NCBI RefSeq assembly: GCF_040207125.1 | Contig: NZ_CP157940.1 | Span: 1,922,001-1,986,000, forward strand | Reading direction: 5' to 3' | Source: Lacrimispora sp. BS-2 | Lineage (GTDB): Bacteria; Bacillota; Clostridia; Lachnospirales; Lachnospiraceae | DNA: 64,000 bases | Part shown: one piece after another, positions 1 through 7,136 of the stretch | Position numbering within the stretch: position 1 is the first letter of the stretch | Layout of the letters: every line of letters begins with the position of its first letter | Translations under genes and position numbers: made by a program | The notes under the pieces: generated by a model | Seen by the model: the letters and a program-made list of their open reading frames with translations, nothing else | Database searches by the model: none | Told to the model about the DNA's origin: nothing

Positions 1-368
1 GATCTTCGGCAAAGATGGCTGGAAACGGCTGCCGGATGAAGTTTATAAGCGTCTGGATTTTCACCCGGCTACCTTCAAGGTACTGGAACACCATGTGGCA
101 GTTTATGCTGGAAAGAACAACGAAACCATGGTAAAGGCAAAACGCTCCTATGATCTTCTGCGCAACAGCATTGTGACTCCATCTTTAGAAGCTGCCATCA
201 TAAACTCGAAATATGTAAATGCCATTCCATTGTACCGGTTAGAGCAGGAGTTTGCCCGCAATGAGATCCATCTGTCCCGGCAGAACATGGCAAATTGGAC
301 CATTCAGTGTGCAGAGCGCTACCTGTCTCTGCTTTGGGACCGTATGCATAAGGAAATGTGCAGCTGCC
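1..368 (+). pseudogene. tnpC: IS66 transposase TnpC, upstream part, cut by IS21
   Basis: The frame is open from the left edge of the window and reads like the middle of an IS66 TnpC transposase: KRLPDEVYKRLDFHPATFKV, then EHHVAVYAGKN and NAIPLYRLEQEFARNEIHLSRQNMANW. It aligns closely by eye with the intact TnpC at 11591-13252. The gene is interrupted at 368 by the IS21 element at 369-3114. Removing that element and one copy of the CTGCC duplication rejoins the frame exactly (codon formed by base 368 plus 3120-3121) with the downstream part at 3120-3973. The N-terminus lies outside the window. The track-style ORF ending at 373 is only the run-in to the IS21 end. Confidence 0.9.
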
Positions 369-496
369 TGTGAATGGCATAATAAAAATACCCACTTTTG
401 GCGGAGAAAATTCCCCACTTTGTTATGCCTAACATAAAGATACAGTTATACTGAAAGCGTAACAAATGAATCTCCCCATAAGGAGGAAAATTTATT

Positions 497-1993
497 ATGC
501 TGGAGGTAGACATGAAAACTACAATTATGACTCTGTATCAGAAAGGATATAACAAAACCCAGATTGGGAAGATGCTTGGCGTTGACAGAAAAACCGTACG
601 CAAAGTGCTCAGGGAAGAAACGCAGGGAAAGGAGCTGCTACAGGAAACACAGGAGGGAACCTGGCCATCCATGCTGGATGAATACCGGGAATACATAGAA
701 ATCCAGTTATCCAAGGAATTGTCCATTACCCGCATCCACCAGGATCTGCAAAAAGAGTTCGGAGTTGCCTGCGGTTATACCACCCTGCGTGATTATGTGA
801 AAAAAATAAGGAAATCCCAGCCTCACGCCTACATGGTGCTGCATTCCCTGCCAGGCGAAGAGGCACAGGTGGATTTCGGCTATATCGGAACTTTGAAAGT
901 AAATGGAACACCCCGTAAAGCATGGATATTTGTCATGTCTTTGAGCTACTCCCGATACATGTACGTCGCTGTTACTCTGGATCAGAGCGTGCAGACCTTC
1001 ATCCGGTGCCACACAGAAGCATTCCGGTACTTTGGCGGAGTTCCCCAGACCGTAAAGATTGACAACTTAAAGGCTGCTATCGTAGAAGCAGACTTTTATG
1101 AGCCGACTGTGCAGCGTACCTATGCCGCTTTTGCCGGTCACTATGGTTTCCTGCCCAATCCCTGCCGGGTATACACACCAACCGATAAAGGGAAAGTAGA
1201 ATCGAACGTGAAATACGTAAAAGAAAACTGCTTTAAGGGACGGGATTTTAAAGAGCTTGAGCACGCAAAGCTGTTTCTCCTGTCATGGCTGAAAGAAACG
1301 GCAAACCGCCGGATACACGGGACAACCGGCCGAAAACCGGAGACCGTATATCTTGAGACAGAAAAAGCATATTTAAAGCCGCTCCCTGCACAGGATTTTC
1401 TCTTTTCAAAATCCGGGACAGCAACCGTAAGGACAGACTGCCATATCGTTCATGGCGGCAATTATTATTCTGTGCCTTACACTTATATCGGAATGGATGT
1501 GGATGTCATCGAAGTGAATCATTTACTGAAGATCTACCATGCCGGAAAAGAGATCGCCCTCCACAGCCTGTGCGAAAATGCAAAGGGCGAACATGTGACG
1601 GATAAGAAGCATTACCCATCTACCAAAACAATAACACAGGAGGAGCTTTTGTCAAGCTACCGCGAAAAAATGGCGGAGGTGGGGTCAGGCGCACTGGCAT
1701 TTTTGGAAGCATTTAAGGATACAGATATGTACCAGTGCCATCATTACCGGAGCATTTCCGGTATCCTGGCACTCCGGAAAAAATATGGGGAGGATGCTAT
1801 AGACAAAGCCTGTAAAAGGGCATGCCATTATGGGAACATTACCTACCGGGCAGTAAAAAGGATCTGCGAAAGCGGTCTGTATAATCTTCCGCTGGAAGAT
1901 GCACAGGAATCGTCTATGGAGGGAAGAAGCAAAATCAGAAATCTGTCTGATTACCGGCAAATGACAGGACTGGGGGTGATCAGTCATGAATGA
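497..1993 (+). CDS. istA: IS21 transposase IstA
   Basis: The 498-residue protein is the DDE transposase of the IS21 element. It opens with a helix-turn-helix (about residues 8-40: KGYNKTQIGKMLGVDRKTVR), followed by the integrase core: EEAQVDFGYIG with Asp about 126, QTVKIDNLK with the second Asp, and DKGKVESNVKYVKEN with the catalytic Glu. A strong AAGGAGG lies 9 bases before the ATG at 497; an in-frame ATG five codons later is a less likely start. The stop overlaps the istB start by 8 bp, the usual translational coupling of the pair. Confidence 0.95.
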   Translation: MLEVDMKTTIMTLYQKGYNKTQIGKMLGVDRKTVRKVLREETQGKELLQETQEGTWPSMLDEYREYIEIQLSKELSITRIHQDLQKEFGVACGYTTLRDYVKKIRKSQPHAYMVLHSLPGEEAQVDFGYIGTLKVNGTPRKAWIFVMSLSYSRYMYVAVTLDQSVQTFIRCHTEAFRYFGGVPQTVKIDNLKAAIVEADFYEPTVQRTYAAFAGHYGFLPNPCRVYTPTDKGKVESNVKYVKENCFKGRDFKELEHAKLFLLSWLKETANRRIHGTTGRKPETVYLETEKAYLKPLPAQDFLFSKSGTATVRTDCHIVHGGNYYSVPYTYIGMDVDVIEVNHLLKIYHAGKEIALHSLCENAKGEHVTDKKHYPSTKTITQEELLSSYREKMAEVGSGALAFLEAFKDTDMYQCHHYRSISGILALRKKYGEDAIDKACKRACHYGNITYRAVKRICESGLYNLPLEDAQESSMEGRSKIRNLSDYRQMTGLGVISHE

Positions 1994-2813
1994 TTCATTA
2001 CAGGAAAAGATTAAAAAGCTCCATCTTGCCGGAATTCTCCAAACGGCGGATATGCGGGCAGAACAGGCAGCAAAGGAGCAGATGTCCTATATCGAATTTC
2101 TTGAACTGCTTATAAACGATGAAAACCTTAACCGCTCAAGAAACAGACGCAACGATCTAATGAAGCGTTCACGTATGCCCCAGCACAAAACGATGGAAGA
2201 ATTCAACTTTTCATGGCAGCCCTGCCTAAATCGTCAGGTCATCTATTCCCTTGGAACCTGCGAGTTTATCAGGAAAAAAGAAAATATAGCTTTTATCGGA
2301 CTTCCCGGAACCGGAAAGACCCATCTCTCCATCGCGCTTGGCATCAAAGCCATTGAGCAGGGGTATACGGTGCTGTTCACCACACTTTCGGAAATGATGG
2401 AGGATTTATACATCTCCCGTGCGGACAACTCTTTCCGTCAGAAACTGAAGAAATACATTTCACCGGATTTGCTGGTGATTGATGAGTTTGGTCTCAAGAA
2501 GCTGGGTCAGACAAATGTGGACGACCTTTATGAAGTGATCTCTAAAAGATACGAGGTAACCTCTACCATCATCACTTCCAATAAGCAGTTTGATGAATGG
2601 GGGAGTATTCTTTTTGATCCGGTGCTGGCAACAGCTATCCTTGACCGTTTTGTGCATCACTGCAGCTTTATTGCCATAGAAGGTGAAAGCTACCGGATGA
2701 AAGAAAGGGAGCGGATCAGTGCTGTGAAACGGCGGGGCAGACCGAAAAAAGAGAGCGCAGAAAATGGAACAAATGAACGAATGGGCAAAATGGAAGATAG
2801 CGGGGATTTATGA
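1986..2813 (+). CDS. istB: IS21 helper ATPase IstB
   Basis: The 275-residue AAA+ ATPase helps IstA in target capture. Walker A is GLPGTGKT at residues 105-112 and Walker B is LLVIDEFG; the arginine-rich C-terminus (VKRRGRPKKES) is typical of IstB. Its start overlaps the 3' end of istA, so it is probably translated by coupling. Length matches the family (about 250-275). Confidence 0.95.
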   Translation: MNDSLQEKIKKLHLAGILQTADMRAEQAAKEQMSYIEFLELLINDENLNRSRNRRNDLMKRSRMPQHKTMEEFNFSWQPCLNRQVIYSLGTCEFIRKKENIAFIGLPGTGKTHLSIALGIKAIEQGYTVLFTTLSEMMEDLYISRADNSFRQKLKKYISPDLLVIDEFGLKKLGQTNVDDLYEVISKRYEVTSTIITSNKQFDEWGSILFDPVLATAILDRFVHHCSFIAIEGESYRMKERERISAVKRRGRPKKESAENGTNERMGKMEDSGDL

Positions 2814-3006
2814 GATGCAGGAAAACAGACTGACACGAAATGAAGCAATAGAAGCGGCAGATATACTGAGAGATATGCTTGATGATGAGCAAAGAAAAAC
2901 CGAGCTGCTCAAACAGCGTAATAAAGAACTGGAATTATTACTTATGAAGAATGATATCGCAATTCCTGATTATGAATTATGGCATGACGCTTTGAAGATG
3001 GTGTAA
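2764..3006 (+). CDS. Small coiled-coil ORF at the 3' end of IS21
   Basis: This 80-residue ORF overlaps the end of istB in another frame; an alternative ATG at 2815 directly after the istB stop would give a 63-residue product by coupling. The sequence is charged and helical (LRDMLDDEQRKTELLKQRNK), predicting a short coiled coil, and ends inside the element before its right inverted repeat. I do not recognise the family. It may be an accessory or regulatory protein carried by this subgroup of IS21 elements. Confidence 0.55.
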   Translation: MEQMNEWAKWKIAGIYEMQENRLTRNEAIEAADILRDMLDDEQRKTELLKQRNKELELLLMKNDIAIPDYELWHDALKMV

Positions 3007-3119
3007 AGAAGCAGGGAGAAACTGGGAAAGGCATCAATAGCGGTGCTTTTCCCAGGATAAATAAAGTGGGGAATTTTCTCCGCCATTTTTGGGACTTTTT
3101 TATTGACAATCACACTGCC

Positions 3120-3973
3120 CGGTCATTCAGGCAGATGAGACACCCGTCCTGGTCAACAAAGACGGAAGAAAGGCAGGCTCTAAGAGTTATATGTGGGTCT
3201 ATCGGACGGGAAAACTATATGACTCACCTCCCATTGTCCTGTATGAATACCAAAAGACGCGCAATGCCAGCCATCCGAGAGAATTCCTCAAAGGCTATCA
3301 GGGGATCTGCGTGACAGACGGGTATCAGGTATACCACACTCTGGAAAACGAACGGGAGGACTTAGAGATCGCAGGATGCTGGTCTCATGTCCGGCGTCGA
3401 TTTGCAGATGTGGTCAAGTCGCTGGGCAAAGAGAAAGCGAAAGACACGCTTGCTTATCAGGCACTGGAGCAGGTCGGAGCAATCTTTAAACTGGAAGCGG
3501 CATTTGCAGGCCTGACTCCAGAAGAACGGGCCAGCCGGCGTCAGACCAGCACCAAAGTACTGGTTGAGGCCTATTTTGAGTGGGTAAGAGCCAATCAGAA
3601 TCAAGTACCGCCAAAATCAGAGACTGGAAAAGGATTTACTTATTGCCTAAATCAGGAAAAGTATCTGAAGGTGTTTTTAAACGATGGCCGTGTTCCAGCC
3701 GACAATAACGCTGCAGAACAGGCAATCCGTGGATTCTGTATTGGAAAAAAGAACTGGCATATGATTGATACGATTCATGGAGCCCAGGCCAGTGCCATTA
3801 TTTACAGCATAGCGGAAACAGCCAAGGCGAATCACTTAAAGCCATACCACTATTTTGAACATCTGCTGACAGAGATACCAAAACATATGGATGATACCAG
3901 TGTAGATTTCCTTGAAAGTCTGCTTCCCTGGTCCAATGATCTGCCAGCAGGATGCCGGAAATCTAATTCGTAG
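3120..3973 (+). pseudogene. tnpC: IS66 transposase TnpC, downstream part
   Basis: This continues the TnpC cut at 368: VIQADETPVLV (the conserved IS66 DETP motif with the first catalytic Asp region), then SKSYMWVYRTGKLYDSPPIV, a GCWSHVRRRF segment, DNNAAEQAIRGFCIGKKNW and the C-terminal HYFEHLLTEIPKHM. It ends with TAG at 3971. The ATG at 3191 is internal, not a real start. The two parts are in the same frame once the IS21 and one target copy are removed, so the inactivation is due to the insertion alone. Confidence 0.9.
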
Positions 3974-4011
3974 TCCAGGCCGTCAGAAATGGCGGCTGTT
4001 ATTTTGTCAAG

Positions 4012-4033
4012 GGACTGGCTATGGGGCGTTTAC
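4012..4033. repeat. Probable right terminal repeat of the interrupted IS66
   Basis: IS66 elements end in sequences beginning GTAA when read inward. Here the inverse complement of 4012-4033 starts GTAAACGCCCC, 60 bp after the TnpC stop, and an unrelated IS3-type gene fragment begins at once beyond it. The matching left end is outside the window, so the assignment is an inference. Confidence 0.5.
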
Positions 4034-4115
4034 AGTAGTAACATGAGCCCACCCCATCTATATATTCCTGTGCAACCATCGCACGAAATTCAGGCGAGTG
4101 TAAAGATTTGGGCAT
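4034..4115 (-). pseudogene. IS3-type OrfA N-terminal fragment, truncated by IS66
   Basis: Reading minus from an ATG at 4115 gives MPKSLHSPEFRAMVAQEYI and DGVGSCYY, the start of an IS3-type OrfA helix-turn-helix protein; it stops at the IS66 end at 4033. A perfect AGGAGGT lies at 4123-4129, 7 bases before the start. Only 27 codons remain. Confidence 0.6.
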
Positions 4116-4202
4116 AAAACATACCTCCTAAGTAGATTTTGGTTATTTACCATGTCTACTTAAGAGGTATCATATCAGCAGCTCCTTTAATACTCACTTT
4201 AT

Positions 4203-4400
4203 TTATTTTTTTGTTTCTTTAAGTGCCAGACAAAAACTAATTATAAACCATATTACTGCTATAAATGTAATCACATTAATACGTGCTTTAATTATATCTT
4301 CCAAGTGCATTGCATCAATGAAAAAAAGACCTAAAAACCGTATACATAAGAATAAAGATGCACATATTATATTGGTTAAATAAAATAATATTTTTTTCAT
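4203..4400 (-). CDS. Small two-helix membrane protein
   Basis: This 65-residue protein has two hydrophobic segments (about residues 4-24, ILFYLTNIICASLFLCIRFL, and 42-60, VITFIAVIWFIISFCLALKE) separated by a short charged loop. It follows the 126-residue ORF on the same strand by 4 bases, suggesting one transcript. No family was recognised. Base composition is AT-rich like the rest of the 4.2-7.0 kb cluster. Confidence 0.5.
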   Translation of the reverse strand: MKKILFYLTNIICASLFLCIRFLGLFFIDAMHLEDIIKARINVITFIAVIWFIISFCLALKETKK

Positions 4401-4404
4401 AACT

Positions 4405-4785
4405 TTAAAATTTATAATATTTTAAACAGGTTCCGTCAGTTTTATAAAACTGATTTTTGTAATTTTGTAAACTCCCAGCATCCTTTACTTTATTTCCATT
4501 GAGATTTTGGGCATATACAGTTGAACCATCAAGTCTAATTAATTGAGAACATGATTCAGTGGAAACGTCTGCAAACATATATTTGGTTTCTCTTCTTAAA
4601 AAATTGCCTGAATATTTTTGCGTTACTTTATAATCATATTTTACCAATTTCCCATAACCAACAGCAAAGAAAGCTCTGTGGGTAGCATTTTTTCCATCGG
4701 ATAACTTAGTGCTGGCAGAAGAACCGCTAGTTTCGCTTGTAAATTGAGTTTTCACTGAATTGCTTCTCTTCTCTGAAAATGACAT
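4405..4785 (-). CDS. Uncharacterised 126-residue protein of the AT-rich cluster
   Basis: The start is well supported by AGGAGGG 7 bases upstream of the ATG at 4785. There is no signal peptide: the N-terminus is polar and Ser/Thr-rich (SETSGSSASTKLSDGKN). The rest looks beta-rich with aromatic clusters and a YGK turn (AFFAVGYGKLVKYDYKVTQK), ending QFYKTDGTCLKYYKF, with two Cys residues. It resembles in style, but not clearly in sequence, the secreted proteins at 5282-5803 and 6135-6695. Function unknown. Confidence 0.55.
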   Translation of the reverse strand: MSFSEKRSNSVKTQFTSETSGSSASTKLSDGKNATHRAFFAVGYGKLVKYDYKVTQKYSGNFLRRETKYMFADVSTESCSQLIRLDGSTVYAQNLNGNKVKDAGSLQNYKNQFYKTDGTCLKYYKF

Positions 4786-4883
4786 ATTGGCTCCCTCCTA
4801 TTATCACTTGATTTATAGGCACTATAAAAGACACTGGAGAATAATCCAATACCTTTTAATTGATTACAATATTCTTCTCTTTT

Positions 4884-5279
4884 TTATTCTTCTTTCTTTT
4901 CCGGTTCATCTTTAATAGTTGGTAACTTGCTAATCTGTTTAAACAAGTAGGTTTCTCCACCCATCATAACTGTGAATGTCCGCTTTTTTCCATTATATAC
5001 TATCTTAGTATTATGAAATTTAGGACTATTGATAAAATGTTCATTACCTGATCCTTTAGAATAAGTTCCTTTATCCATTTCATCAAAATTATAGTAATAA
5101 AATGTATAACTATTATCCAAATCAAATTCCATAGAAGTAAAGGGAAGTTTATCACATGTATAACTCCCTTGCAAAATTGGAGATTCCCTCATTGATTTCT
5201 TGTAATCAAGAAAAATACCAACTACACATATAAATAAAAAAACAAGAAGTCCAACCACTATTTTTTTATGTGTTTTCAT
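4884..5279 (-). CDS. Membrane-anchored extracellular protein, unknown function
   Basis: The 131-residue protein has a basic start and one hydrophobic helix (residues 6-24, KIVVGLLVFLFICVVGIFLD) with no lipobox Cys or obvious cleavage site. The remainder is a beta-rich domain (QGSYTCDKLPFTSMEFDLD, then TYLFKQISKL) that resembles small lipocalin-like barrels in pattern. It ends in an acidic/basic tail (KDEPEKKEE). The ATG follows directly after the final TAA of the decayed gene at 5282-5803, so the two were probably co-transcribed. No homology assigned. Confidence 0.6.
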   Translation of the reverse strand: MKTHKKIVVGLLVFLFICVVGIFLDYKKSMRESPILQGSYTCDKLPFTSMEFDLDNSYTFYYYNFDEMDKGTYSKGSGNEHFINSPKFHNTKIVYNGKKRTFTVMMGGETYLFKQISKLPTIKDEPEKKEE

Positions 5280-5281
5280 AT

Positions 5282-5803
5282 TTACTTCACTTTCACTACA
5301 TCTAAATAATCCATAGTAGGCACTTTTAGGTATTCATCGCCGGCATATTCCGATTTGCCATTCCCCGCAATAGGTTTTCTTTATTTATTATACTTAGTAA
5401 CCGTTATGTTTTTAGAAATTAATAATTTAACAGGAGTATTTAAATATGGAGACGTAACCCACTTACCTGAAGCACCCGTTTTCCCCGGACTAACACTCAT
5501 ACTAAAAACACCATACCCTACACTGAATGAAACACTAGTCTCATATCCTCCATCCGACCAGTAAAATCCACCAGTTGATGAAAAAACAGTACCATTGGCT
5601 GGTTGATTTGCAGCATAACCAATTTTAACCTTTTTAGCTACATTAGTCCCTACTTTTTCTAATTTATATCCATATGACGGTGAACGCATCTTGTTTAAGT
5701 TCACCATTAATTGATCTTCGAAATCTCACTCAGCCTTATCAATTATTTCTTGGGGTATTTTTATAATTACTTCTTGGTTCTTTGTATCAACACTTGATCC
5801 AAT
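5282..5803 (-). pseudogene. Decayed gene for a beta-rich protein, two in-frame stops
   Basis: A single reading frame carries VDTKNQEVIIKIPQEIIDKA, then a TGA at 5726-5728, then DFEDQLMVNLNKMRSPSYG through a beta-rich core (SVSFSVGYGVFSMSVSPGKT) to a TAA at 5381-5383, then a sensible tail (PIAGNGKSEYAGDEYLKVPT) to a final TAA at 5282-5284 that abuts the next ATG at 5279. The longest open part (5381-5707, 108 aa) could be taken for a gene but has no good ribosome site. No signal peptide is left upstream; the frame is closed by TAG at 5804. I read this as a nonsense-mutated relative of the secreted proteins in the same cluster. Confidence 0.55.
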
Positions 5804-5922
5804 CTATATACCATCTCAATATGTATAGAATTTCTTTAAAATTGAAATGTCGTATTCAGAAAGGGGGGGTTGTGTGTCAACGCCCCTTTTATAGATAATA
5901 AATAATATCTTTTTATTATATT

Positions 5923-6132
5923 TCACTCTGACTCATTCTTTTTGTCAAGTCCCCCTCTTACTACACGGTAAATTGGTATTGATATTAATAATAGCGGGAA
6001 TAGCCATATCATACCATTATAATATGCAATTGACGAATTAGCTTTCAGTACACATATTATTAAACTTTCAAAAGTGGCCATTGAAATATAAATGCTATTA
6101 GACATCTTTAAATCACTCATTTTAAACCTCAT
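5923..6132 (-). CDS. Small two-helix membrane protein
   Basis: This 69-residue protein has two hydrophobic stretches (about residues 12-32 and 40-58, IWLFPLLLISIPIYRVV) and a charged C-terminus (RGGLDKKNESE). Its ATG lies 3 bases after the stop of the secreted protein at 6135-6695, so it is almost certainly co-translated and may be a partner, for instance an immunity or anchoring protein. This role is speculation from position only. Confidence 0.55.
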   Translation of the reverse strand: MRFKMSDLKMSNSIYISMATFESLIICVLKANSSIAYYNGMIWLFPLLLISIPIYRVVRGGLDKKNESE

Positions 6133-6134
6133 GC

Positions 6135-6695
6135 TTACTGATATTTTGGGTCAATATAATCTGCTGTTCTTGTGGAATATGTACTTATTCTGGTATTCCC
6201 TGTTGGTTGGCCATATTGATATTCCGCATACCGTTCTTGCGTCAATGTATAATCAGCATACACTCCTAATCTGCTGTATTTACTTGAATCCGCTGGAATT
6301 GTGGTTGCCACGGAAAACGAATAACTGAAACCTATATTTAATGTAACTCCTTGCCAGGGATAACTTGCGCTAACACTATAATTTTTACCACTAGCAATAG
6401 TATAGCTAGATGCCTTTGTCCAATTTGGAGTTCCAGAGTGATAACCAACAAAATGATGATTTAATTTAGACTTGGCTATAGTTTCTTGCAATCTCCACTC
6501 TTCTCCATATCGTGGTTGCAAACTTCTATGAGCCTTTACATAAATCTCGTAATCTTCCGCTGTTGGAAAAATCAATTCATTACCACTTTGATCAATATAA
6601 ACATATTCACTTGTACTTTTTGCTTCCATTGCATTTGTCGTTGACGCAAATACATTTAATGGAGATGCGATAATAGACACAAATGCAAAAACCAT
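6135..6695 (-). CDS. Secreted beta-rich protein with signal peptide
   Basis: The 186-residue product has a signal-peptide-like start (MVFAFVSIIASPLNVFAS, probable cleavage after FAS or nearby) followed by a mature domain rich in Ser/Tyr beta strands (SVSASYPWQGVTLNIGFSYS, then SKYSRLGVYADYTLTQER). The ATG at 6695 lacks lysines before the hydrophobic core; upstream in the same frame KKVKVKIFA would complete a normal signal peptide, but there the only possible initiation codons are ATA, ATT or GTT-type, so the start is uncertain or mutated. Family not recognised. Confidence 0.6.
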   Translation of the reverse strand: MVFAFVSIIASPLNVFASTTNAMEAKSTSEYVYIDQSGNELIFPTAEDYEIYVKAHRSLQPRYGEEWRLQETIAKSKLNHHFVGYHSGTPNWTKASSYTIASGKNYSVSASYPWQGVTLNIGFSYSFSVATTIPADSSKYSRLGVYADYTLTQERYAEYQYGQPTGNTRISTYSTRTADYIDPKYQ

Positions 6696-7003
6696 TGCGA
6701 AAATCTTAACCTTTACTTTTTTTATACTTTATATCTCTCTTCTTAAACATCTTTTTGGCTTATAATGAAACCACCAATTTTTCTACATTTCATTAAATGC
6801 CCGTCAAAACTAAATCATTGGAATCATCTCCCTAGTGCTTATTTATTATGGTGACACATTTATTATATAACTTTACATAATAAAATCAAACATCTACTTG
6901 TCGCATTCTTCGACAATATGATTAATTCTTAAATATTTTTTGTGATATAATTAATATTATCTTAGTTCTTTTCGAAATGTCTTTTAATTCCTGATTTCAT
7001 TCC
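6696..7003. other. AT-rich intergenic stretch
   Basis: No open reading frame, RNA signature or clear terminator was found. The lysine-coding upstream extension of the gene at 6135-6695 occupies roughly 6696-6722. The remainder is very AT-rich, with possible promoter-like TATAAT-type words on both strands that cannot be assigned. Confidence 0.4.
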
Positions 7004-7120
7004 CTAGCCAACTAATTCCACTATTCTTTCTCCACATTTATTTAAGCCATATTTTTGATATGCTTCCTTTAGTGATTCGACACTTTTTCTGCTTGTTTTA
7101 CTGTAGTGAGATTCGTTACA
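7004..7120 (-). pseudogene. 3' fragment of an unidentified gene cut by IS66
   Basis: The minus strand is open from the IS66 end to a TAG at 7004-7006 and reads TSRKSVESLKEAYQKYGLNK followed by CGERIVELVG, 38 residues that look like genuine protein rather than random translation. The upstream part is missing: beyond the other IS66 end there are only about 30 bp before the next IS66 target site, so the rest was deleted. Confidence 0.4.
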
Positions 7121-7136
7121 CCGTAAGCGATCAACA

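Larger units (their letters stand above)
369..3114 (+). mobile_element. IS21-family insertion sequence, complete
   Basis: The element carries istA and istB and is bounded by imperfect inverted repeats: TGTGA at 369 and TCACA ending at 3114, with a nearly identical inner block of about 22 bp (GGCGGAGAAAATTCCCCACT at both ends, at about 401-422 and 3064-3086 in inverse orientation). A 5-bp direct repeat CTGCC flanks it (364-368 and 3115-3119). It is inserted inside an IS66 TnpC gene. The intact ORFs and clean target duplication suggest a fairly recent insertion. Length is 2746 bp, slightly long for IS21 because of an extra ORF after istB. Confidence 0.93.
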
